Shown here piece by piece: positions 55,101 through 64,000 of a stretch of 64,000 nt of DNA. Source of the DNA: Dendrobium chrysotoxum (Eukaryota; Streptophyta; Magnoliopsida; Asparagales; Orchidaceae). The notes under the pieces are model-generated. The model saw only the letters and a list, made by a program, of their open reading frames with translations. It was not told where the DNA came from and did not search any database. The position numbers were made by a program, and so were the translations under genes. The stretch covers positions 50,549,941 through 50,613,940 of the forward strand of contig CM034297.1 in NCBI GenBank assembly GCA_019925795.1, given 5' to 3'. The stretch's first letter is position 1. Every line of letters starts with the position of its first letter.

Positions 55101-56600
55101 ACTTGTCTTCAGCTTTTCTGTACTTCTAAAAATTTGATGTAATAACAAAATTTTGGTTTTGTTTGGTTCAGTTGTACTGCTGCCATGTTTTTCTTGAGAT
55201 GCATGCATGAACGGGCAAATTTTATAAAGGGTCGAGATTTATCATACACACATATATGTAAATTTTGCAATCAAGTTCTATTCATTAGCTTTAGAAATTG
55301 TAATCATCCTATGTGAGTGCCTTGTCGGAACTTTATCTCTTGTGGTGATGGCATTATAGTTTAAAGGCAATCTAGAGTTTCCAAACACTTGTAGTTAACT
55401 TATGGAATTAACGCTTATGCTTATCCTTGAGTGTTTAAGCTCTTAACTTGCTTGTGCAATAGCATTATGGAACTTTAAGTAAAATCCCTTTGTCACAAGC
55501 CTCTTTTTGGTTATATGCCACTAGCCATCAAGGTTTTATTGATGTGTGATGAGTATTATTTTAAGGTCAGGTGCATTGATATTATCGGAAAGTCGACAAT
55601 ATTTTGCTTGTGATTTACATCGTGCAATTTGTGAGTTATTAGAAATCCCTTACTCTATGGATTTTGGCATCGGCATACATGTATTTCTTATGATTATTAA
55701 GTTTTACCATTTATTGGCCTTATGAGCTACTTGATGTTAAAGAGTCTCATGAGTTCTTTTATGGGAAGCTTTACAGAAAGCTTTATGAATTATTTTGCGT
55801 TAAGAAATTTTTATGATATACTTTGTGAATGTTTTATTACGGAAGGCCTTACGAAACCTTTTATTGAATTTGTTTTTTTTTTCTTTATGGATCCATCCCA
55901 CGTTAAAGAAGCTTGTTATTTGTTTTGCACCGGAAGGAGTCATAGTGGGTTTCCTGCATGAAAAGTTTTATGTTTTGCTTCGTTTGGAAGGTTCTATAAG
56001 TTGTTATGGGGATTTGAGACTTTATGAATTATTTTGTGTTTGAAAAGCTCGATGCTAAAAGGCTTTCTTAGTTCTCCTTTCATGAATAAGTTTTCTTTCT
56101 CATATTTGCATTCGATTCCAAGATAAGTTTCAAAAAGAAATATGAGTTGAAAATTTTATTTGGATTTTGGTCTCAAGATTGGGTTTTCTTCTCTATTGCT
56201 TTGAGTTTTATATGAAAGTGATTTGGGTGATTGTGTCAAGTCTTTCGAGTGCTTTCTTAAAATGTGGGAACAGTAAATAGCATCCCAATTTTTTTTCCTC
56301 TTATTTGCATTTGGCTTAAATGCTGAATGGGAATAAGGGTGGGGCAAAGGCATGTTTGGACTTTGACAGGTATGCCTATCAATGAGATGCTAACATTCCT
56401 TAAAAATAATAAATAAAGACTGTTTTTGTAACAATGTGGGGAGTTCTTAAAATTTAGACAGTCCTGGAGAGCAAACAGCCGAGCTAACATCCAGACGAAA
56501 GAAAAGGTATGTTTTTTACTTAATAGCATTTTATTTTGATTATTTGCATATTGAACATGATCCTGCTCTCATCCAATCTTTGTTCGTTTCTTTGTGCTTT
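52161..56600. other. Long AT-rich stretch without recognisable genes
   Basis: T-rich plus strand, intron-like in composition. A frame at 53,233-53,650 (NAICSTQ..., ACKAFGEMPSKENCDVLVQ) faintly recalls plant PPR repeats. The frame at 54,643-54,873 is unrecognised. Between 55,720 and 56,045 phrases like CTTTATGAATTATTTTG recur, suggesting a decayed repeat. Confidence 0.35.
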
Positions 56601-58090
56601 TGCGAGGTACATGTGGGGAAGCAAAGAAGGAGCTTTTTAGGAGCACTAGACGAAGGAGCTTGGACAATCGGATCCGAGCATCAGTCGCCCACATTCATTC
56701 TGGTGGGGGTGCTACGGGCGGTACCACCGGGTCGTAGCCTATCTGTGTGTACGTTCCCCTACCCTTTAGGACCTTATAGAAACTTCAATTATTAGATTAT
56801 TTTCATGCCTCATTTTATTATAGATCCTTGAACCCAGTTACACATGTGCGAGTGTCTAAAGGGTTAGAAACAGATTATTTCATCCCCTACAACACCAGTG
56901 ACATCTAAGGACAAAAATTAAGGACCGAGTCGTAGAAAACTTAGACTTAGGATGCATGCTCCCTTAGGATAGAAACATAAAACATAGAAAATTTAGTGAC
57001 ACGTCTTCCTATGATTAGTGTGCTATAATTTCTTAATCATTAATCAATAAATCAATAACAACTCAAATCAGAAATGCATTAAAAATATTTAATTCTCAAT
57101 CTAGCTATAACCAATATATATAATCACTAAGAGATAAAATTGGCATATGAACTTGAATTAAGTCTAACTAAACCATTTATTACCTCTTAATTAAACATTA
57201 ACTAAATGAAAATCATTAAAAATAAACTTAAATTCAAAGAGTTATTAAATTGGGAAGCAAACCTAATCCGAACCTAAAAAAACCTTATAATACCCAAACT
57301 TTAAAAATTCATAACTAATTACAGAAAAATCTAAATCAAGTAAATCAAAAAGCACTCAACTCTAATTAAAGTCTACTATTCATTAAAAATATTAACTTTC
57401 GAAAAATCAACCTAATTTGAAAAGTCAACTCTCCGGTCAACCGTAGTTCAATAACTAGGGTCCGAAATTCATAAAATCATAACTTTGCCTAGAAAACTCC
57501 AAATCTAACAAACTAATAGTCTAATTACTCGTGGTAACGTCTAGTATTTAATAAAAACGCTAACTCCCCTAGACCCAATCTGTTTCTAATAATGACCTTT
57601 TTGAGCCCGCTTAACCTAGCAGATAGGTAGACCTCGGACCTTCTAAAACTCGCTAATATAACTTAAACTTTAAAGATCACTACCATAACTATTAAAATAG
57701 ATCCACAAACTAAACTAACTAAAAATGGACCATAATTTACTAATATTTGAACTTTAACCAAATCCTCCTTTTCAAACCTTCAACAAATATTAACACAAAA
57801 CAACTCAAACCATCTACTCAATATATGATCTATACAATGCCACACAAACTTTCTACACACACGTAGAATTGATTGTTATGGCACCACTTCTAGATCTAGG
57901 TTAGGTCGGTGTTTTCTTTCTCAGTTGTTTTCTGTGTTGTGATCGCTCTTGCATGTGGCACGTGTGCTGTTTGTGTTGATTTGATGTGAGTGTTTATTTT
58001 ATTACTGCACTGTATTTTATTTGTGATATTGTTGTTTGTGCGTTAGATCTACCCCTAGGCTAGGGACGTTTTATATTGACTCAGTCTTAT
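56601..58090. other. Unassigned AT-rich DNA
   Basis: 56,900-57,840 resembles non-coding LTR sequence in texture (short repeated ACTAA/AAACC phrases), but no termini are visible. No gene is seen. Confidence 0.3.
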
Positions 58091-58215
58091 GCAGGTGGCC
58101 ACACTCATGTAGCGCTAAAAATAAACGGGGGCTAATATGATAAATCATAAATTATAAATGCTTGCTACAGGTGCTCCAAAATGCTTAGCCCCCAAATGAA
58201 TAAGAGCGTGGCCAA
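58091..58215. repeat. Imperfect hairpin, MITE-like
   Basis: TGGCCACACTCAT...CGGGGGCTAA is mirrored by TTAGCCCCC...AGAGCGTGGCCA across about 120 bases. No clear TSD. Confidence 0.45.
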
Positions 58216-60030
58216 CTGTGTTTATTTTTCTGCATAGATATAACTGCTTGAGATGTGACATATAAACTGCCTGGGATATTTTTATTAGGATAACCTTGCA
58301 GGTTCAGTCCGGGTCTAGATTTTCCTTTTCATGATGTGATTTGTAATTCATATTGAGTTGTGAAAGTCTTCAAAAGTCTGGCATTTCAAGTACTATGTAC
58401 CCAAAGAGAAAAAGAAAAGCCCTTCACAGGAAATTTCTTATTCATTTGGGTATCCTTTTGGAGGACGGTCCATAGAAGAACCAGGAGACGACCCACGTGA
58501 AGGCTTGAAGGTGAAGACTTGAAGATGAAATGCCTGGCTTTTAAGACTTGCGTCGTCCAGTAGGATTAGAATCCAGGATGTTGTCGGTGGGGCCTGGCCA
58601 CCATTATTTTTCTGCAGGCCCTGGGTTGTACTTATACTGCACTTGCCGTGGACTGTGGACTCTTTCTTACTCTGCTCTGTGGATTTATATTGATTTGTTT
58701 ATTTTGTGTGCGCAGTAGAAATTGCCTGCTTTTATTAGGTTTTTTTCTTGCATGTGCTTGGCCTGATTTCGCTAGGCTCTTTAGGAATAAAATTTTTCTA
58801 CTCGTAATTAATACTTAAAATTTTAAGAAATAAATAACATAGAAATGTAACGATCTAGGGAATAGCCGGAATCGTCTGAGGTCACATGCATATTAATGCA
58901 TCTTCTCTCTCCTTACTATAAGACACTTCCCCGCCTGCGAGTAGAGTCCAGATAATCCGACCTATGAGGATGAGGTGCTGGATCTGGGAAAGTCTAGTCT
59001 TTTTTAAAAACTATTTTATAAGCCTTTTTTTTAAAATTCTATGCATATTTGATTTGGGATCATTAACCAGCATGTATTGCATTAGAAACTAATTAAGTTA
59101 AAATTTTAATTGCATTAGTCTTAGGAGCATACACCCTACATAAGTCCAGGGCCCTTTAGGAGACTCTCTAGATGTCGGCCCTACTTCCAATAACCAAACT
59201 ACCTACCCATCTTTCATAAAGACTTGGACAGCATGGATTTTATGCGACTAGGTGGTTAGCTGGCATTTCTTTTTCAGGCAGGATATAAGTCCAGGATGCA
59301 TTAGCTAGGACACGGGTGTTAGTGTTGTGTAGAACACTAAGCCCTCTAGATCTAGGATCAAGGCTACTACTGTTTCGTAGTACGCCTCATTAGTAGGTAG
59401 GTCTTCTGTCTTCTAGAGACCATAAGCCCTACATATTCGCGTCACACTGATGACGCCACCTCCATCCTTCTCTCCTGCATGCTCTGAGTGCATGACTTTT
59501 AGTTTCTCCACTTTCTTCTCACTACCTTAGTCCCTCCGGATGCTGATGTGAGCCGTACCTGTTGACTAAGCCAGTTTGAGCCCTTCTTTTCCTTTGAGTA
59601 GGATTTCCTAGTCTCCGCCCTATGTGCCAATCCCAATTTAGAAAGAATAATGTAGAATCCTTAATCGAGAGTATTCTCAGGCCCCGGCTTGAGATGTAAT
59701 TAACCACGGGGGCTTACGCCCGTGGGAAACCGAATTCCACTCTCAAATAAATCCCATTCGAGCTAATGTATCAGGTGGGGGAAACCCGTTGTGATTAGAT
59801 CGCACATATTATTATCCATCGGGGTGTGTTGGTGAGAACCACTATCTTCAATGGTTAATCGTATGTGTGATCGAATCTGCCCTCCCATTGGCAGCCAAAT
59901 ACTGTCTCCCTTCGCGGGGCGGCGGTGTTTTGTTGTGCCCTTTCGGAGGTCCACAATAAGGTTTTCAATTATCTTCTAAATGCTCGATTAGATCTTATTT
60001 GGAGTCAGAACGAATGACTTGTCGGGGCTA
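58216..60030. other. Unassigned, probably transposon-derived DNA
   Basis: No protein domain, LTR end or RNA gene recognised. Short frames at 59,522-59,707 and 59,763-59,954 are unsupported. Confidence 0.3.
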
Positions 60031-60140
60031 TACTACTGTAATTTCATGGTCTACAAGTCAAGTGATGGGTCAATCTTTATAACTTACCCATATGTAGTGA
60101 AACCTCTTCAGCTAGGCAAAGTTCTATGGTTTTTCGGTGT
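60031..60140. repeat. Fragment of the Tat-type solo LTR family
   Basis: About 110 bases (AAGTGATGGGTCAATCT, AACTTACCCATA, CCTCTTCAGCTAG) match 50,275-50,385 in the same orientation. Confidence 0.7.
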
Positions 60141-60327
60141 TTGGATAGTCCTGAATTTAATTATTCAAGCTTTCAATTCAATATTATCTTGATATTTGTG
60201 CATATAAAGTAAATTTTTTTGGATTCTTGTTAAGTATAGTATTTTCATGATGGTGTGTGTTAGATTAATACATAAAAAGATCTTAAACTTGTTCTCAAAT
60301 GTCCCAACAATATCAAATTTGTGTCTA

Positions 60328-60447
60328 GGTTTCGTTTGGGACGGCTTTTTTCCTACTTCTTAAAGCGGCTTTCTAGTACAAAAATTTTAATTTTTGTACA
60401 TAAAAGCAGCTTTAAGAAGTAGTTAGAAAGCCGTCCCAAATGAAGCC
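60328..60447. mobile_element. Tourist-like MITE, copy 3
   Basis: GGTTTCGTTTGGGACGGC...GCCGTCCCAAATGAAGCC, near-palindromic, same family as at 20.4 kb. Flanks CTA and TTA. Confidence 0.7.
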
Positions 60448-60534
60448 TTAGTCATTCAAAATTTCAAAAGAATTTTTTTTGTCTCCATAGCTTATTCTTG
60501 ATTGGAACTGGCTGCTTTTGAAACAACACTTTTA

Positions 60535-60643
60535 GGCTTCATTTGGGCCAAGTTCTAACCACTATTTTTTTGTTGCTTTCAAGAAAATTTTATACTAAAA
60601 TGCTGCTTTAGAAAATAGTAAAAAAATTATCCCAAATAAAGTC
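60535..60643. mobile_element. Tourist-like MITE, diverged
   Basis: GGCTTCATTTGGG...CCCAAATAAAGTC between perfect TTA duplications (60532-60534, 60644-60646). Confidence 0.6.
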
Positions 60644-60920
60644 TTAAACTTTGTTTAAACATTATATTTCAAATCCAAGATTTGTAAATTTCCATAGTAC
60701 TATATCTTTGTCAATGAACGGAAACAACAATATATTCATTTATTGTTGTATTGAATGTGTTCTCACCATAACTTACTAATTAATCACACATCATAACCAT
60801 TGTTTAAACGATAAACACTGTATGAACTGTTTTTTAATTCCTATTGCTTACACTCACGCAGAGTTTGGATGCTTAGCATTTGCATCAACTCTCCATGTTT
60901 ACGCTAACTTAGGGGAATAT

Positions 60921-61720
60921 TGTTGTGCAAACAATCACAACGAAAATAATAATCAATCACGCAACACAAACACAATAAACACGTCGATTTATGTAGTTTG
61001 GCAAAGATGCCTATGTCTATGGGGAGGGGATGATGATTTCACTAAATTGGAGAAACAAATAGGAATTACAATGCTCTCAAGCTTTCTCTTGTGCTCACAT
61101 ACAACAACAGCCCCAATGGCTTAATTTATAGATTTGAGATAGAATAATTTAGTAAAAAGCTTCCTAAACTAATCCCCAATCAAATCCTAATCAACTCCCA
61201 ATTAAATCAAATAACTAGAAAATAATTAATTCCCTAACCAATGAGCCATTTAAATATTTAGAAATAAAGCTTTATTATAATTTGGAAATAAATCCAAATC
61301 AACAATCTCCACCTCATCTTTCACTTCAGAAAATGAAAGATGACAAATCAGCCTCCAATATTAGAATGAATGTACCTAGATGGTTTCGTGGCTTAAAGTA
61401 CAAATGCAATGTGATCCCTCAACCAAACTGGTTTTGGGACATTCTGACACTTGAATCTATTATTCATAATAGATTCTTGAGCAGAAATCTCATCCTCAAC
61501 ATCGTCTTCTACTTTCTAATATACAGCTAAATTAGCTACTTGGGTAGAAAAGATTGACTTTTGTGGAATAAATAGAGTTGCATCAAACTCCAGCTTTTAC
61601 ATTGCATCTATGGTCCCAATGGAAATCTCCACTTGCTTAGAGTCTCGCAGCTTCAACATGCTAGTCTCATCAAAAGTAACATCCTTGCTAAAATATAAAT
61701 TACATAATTTCTTTTATAAA
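60921..61720 (-). mobile_element. Internally deleted Ty1/copia remnant with one LTR
   Basis: An LTR of 384 bp spans 60921-61304 (TGTTGTGCAAAC...AAATCAACA). On the minus strand GATGAGGTGGAGAT directly precedes it as a polypurine tract. Further in, the minus strand encodes FSKDVTFDETSMLKLRDSK (about 61,690-61,640), a block typical of the integrase/RT junction of plant copia pol. The rest of pol is deleted, with stops. No second LTR or TSD found. Confidence 0.6.
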
Positions 61721-62749
61721 TATCAATAGCAGTAGAAATAAAAATATCGACCAAAACATCAACATATACATTAATATTTAATTCCCAAAATTATATACAC
61801 TATTCAGGATTTATACAATCATGTCATAACTATTCTATGTCGAGTAAAAAAGAATAACTAAAACAAAATGAACAGAACCTAAAGAATCCTGACCAACCTC
61901 ACACTCCTGATCCTCTGCTCTGATCTGAAATCATTTAACATATAATAAGCTAAAAAGCCTAGCAGGTCACCAAAACTTATAACGAATTCAAAACACGACA
62001 AAGGAATAATATGCATGTCAATAATAAATTGAAAATGAATGTGGATATGTAATTAAGATTATTGCTATAGTATTGTGATAATAATGTATGTGTAAAAGAC
62101 AAGTAAAGACTGGTTGACTGGTTGGTTGAAGACTGATTGATCTGTACAGGATAGTAGACCGACGGATTTTTTCTTTAAATACTGTGGTTTGGTGTTATCA
62201 TCTTCTGATTCACGTGACACTGATTGAGAGTTATAAGGAGATTATTACTGTGCTGACTGGTAAAAAGTTATCCTAACGGTAGACAATAAAAATCATACTG
62301 AACAAAAATTCATTTATTCAGAATTTAACCAAATTACTAGATATTACATAAAATAACATTGTGAAGTTTTAGTTGAACTATATCACTAATTTTAGACATC
62401 AAAATATATTTTTAAGTAGGTAAAAATTGCTATATTTTTAAAATCACATGGTAAAAAATATCAAATAAATACTCAAAAAATATTATAATATCAATATCTA
62501 TAACATATAAAAAGATACACATTAAAAATTTTACCAATATAAAATTATCCTCATTTCTCGATAACGAAAATATAAATTTGATTAGAAAAATACCAAAAAT
62601 ATAAAATCTTTGAAATCAGAAATATGGTAATGATTCCTTATAGCAAGACGAGCAAACCTCTGAACAGGTTCGATAGATGAAAATCGCTCTGCGATATACT
62701 ATTTAATTTAATCAATCTTTCAATATAAAATTTATATAAATCATTTTGG
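61721..62749. other. Unassigned AT-rich DNA, probably LTR-retrotransposon derived
   Basis: No domain seen. It leads without break into the LTR-like segment at 62,750. Confidence 0.3.
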
Positions 62750-63028
62750 GCTTTAAAAATTATAAAAAAATATCCACAAAATAAATCATTTTATTTAAAA
62801 AATATTGATGGAATCGATTTACAAAATGAACACTTAACGATCCCAAAATCTTCACTTATATCGATAGGTGCCAATTTCTTAAGGATTTTTATCAGCACCC
62901 AAAAATTATAAAAAAAATTCGTGTAATTAAAGCACTATAGCATCAATGCTATGGCGAAAATGGTTTGTGATTTGGACTTATATTGATTCCAAAAAAAATA
63001 TTTGGCTGAGTTTGAATACAGGCTATTA
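62750..63028. repeat. Fragment related to the solo LTR at 34.4-44.8 kb
   Basis: Shares ATTTAAAAAATAT, CTTAAGGATTTT, GCACCCAAAAATTATAA and GGCTATTACAAT-type blocks, in order, with 34,450-34,690 continuing at 44,402. It therefore matches the site as it was before the copia insertion. Confidence 0.6.
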
Positions 63029-63029
63029 C

Positions 63030-64000
63030 AATTCACATGGCAAGAATGCCATTGAAATTCGTGTTGTTTGAGTGGAGCTAGTAGTGGACAACAAACAATC
63101 ATTTATCATTCGGTTGGAGATGGCCTCAATGAGTTTAGAGTAGCATCTGTAGATGATTCTGATTGAACGACTTGCGTGATATAACTAAGGGATCGATCGA
63201 TTTGAAGAACTTTCTATGTAAAGTATTCTTAATGCAGGATTTTGAAAATATTAATATTTTATTTTATAAAAAAATTCAAAGTAAAATATTGGAGAATTTG
63301 AAATTTATCAATGGTTAATTTTTTTATGTATTCTAAAATAGAACTATTTGTTGGAGTATTTTCATATACACCATAAGTCATAACTATTGCGATTGTCATT
63401 GTCGCCAACACCATCATGCACCATTGTCGACGAATGCGACTATCATTATTGCTACTACTATCATTGCTTCGCCTTGGCTATCACCATCACCATCACCAAC
63501 CCCAATCACCATTATCTGGCTTTACATTAATAATTTAGTTAAAATCAAATAAAAAAAATAATCTCTTGCATTTATTTTACATACAACTAAATACTAATAA
63601 AATATCCCAAATACATTATGTTACTTTTCATTATATTTTGATTTTGGAATACTTTAAAATTTTAATTACTTGCAACCAAACAGCTTAACTTTAAACACTA
63701 AGGCCTAGTTTGATTAGGCTTTTTTTTCCCAATTTTCCGTCTCAATAAGCAGAAGTCAGTTACGTGCAACTGTTTGGAATCATAAATCTTAAACTCTAAA
63801 ATATTAAATCTTAAAATATTAAACTCTAAACTCTAAATTCTAAATCCTAAATACCAAATTAAACCCTAAAAACTTAAGCTTAAACCCAAAAAAATAAAAA
63901 ATAAAAAATAAAAAATAAAATAAAATAAAATAAAAAACTTAAGCTTGAACCCAAAAATTCAAAAATTCCTAAATCATATTCTTACTCTATAGGGTATTGC
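63030..64000. repeat. Duplicated segment, copy B (runs off the window)
   Basis: Matches copy A (19,755-20,774) through to its last bases (ACTCTATAGGGTATTGC against ACTCTATCGGGTATTGCC). It keeps the right terminus of the GGCCATCTCCAACC MITE and lacks Tourist copy 1. It carries an (AAAAT)n expansion near 63,885-63,940. In copy A the LURP-one ATG lies about 250 bases further on. Confidence 0.85.

Noticed and set aside
59522..59954. Possible organellar or rDNA insertion suggested by the GC-rich GCGGGGCGGCGG segment
   Set aside because: No stretch matches rRNA or chloroplast gene sequence that I can recognise.
60822..61124. 100-codon plus-strand frame
   Set aside because: It lies in and beside a copia LTR with the typical GTAGTTTGGCAAAGATGCC leader phrase; not a host gene.

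Overview
This is nuclear DNA of a flowering plant. It has spliced genes, a plant microRNA gene and plant-lineage transposons (Tat and SIRE-like LTR elements, an Ac-like hAT, Tourist-like MITEs, LINEs, a SINE, a Cassandra-type 5S-bearing repeat). I cannot name the species. Only two host genes are clear. One is a MIR164 microRNA gene at about 2.97-3.41 kb. The other is a three-exon LURP-one-related (Tub_2 fold) gene at 21.0-22.1 kb. Almost everything else recognisable is transposon-derived, and much of it can be dated in order because target-site duplications (TSDs) are preserved.

Layout. 0-6.5 kb: intergenic DNA with a 5S-like Cassandra remnant, a hAT-type MITE containing a SINE, MIR164 with a foldback in its loop, Tourist-like MITEs, and a 5'-truncated LINE ORF1 relic on the minus strand. 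6,572-17,333: a complete Ty3/gypsy element of the Tat type (1,053-bp LTRs, TSD AATAG). Its gag-pol is on the minus strand with dual RNase H domains, and a separate spliced gene with its own TATA box lies on the plus strand. 18.3-20.8 kb: MITEs, a LINE tail, and a segment repeated at the right edge of the window. 21.0-32.2 kb: the LURP-one gene, whose last exon is split by a Ty1/copia element (TSD GGGAT), which is itself split by a 5.6-kb hAT transposon (TSD GCCCAAAG). 33.1-46.7 kb: a four-level nest. A decayed Tat-type antisense gene was entered by a 2.1-kb ORF1-only LINE (15-bp TSD), which was entered by a solo LTR (TSD GCTCG), which was entered by a 9.7-kb SIRE-like copia element (TSD AAAAT). 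47.3-50.5 kb: two non-autonomous hAT elements and a solo Tat-type LTR. 50.5-64 kb: mostly unrecognised DNA with LTR fragments, MITEs, a deleted copia remnant, and the second copy of the segment found upstream of the LURP-one gene.

Functionally, MIR164 would silence NAC transcription-factor mRNAs. The LURP-one-like protein belongs to a family with defence-responsive members, and its upstream region carries two W-box cores. The transposon genes show in-frame stops or frameshifts, so none looks autonomous now. The three elements with two LTRs each show roughly 3.5-4% LTR divergence by hand count, suggesting they inserted in a similar period. The right edge duplicates the region upstream of the LURP-one gene, so a paralogue may start just past the window.
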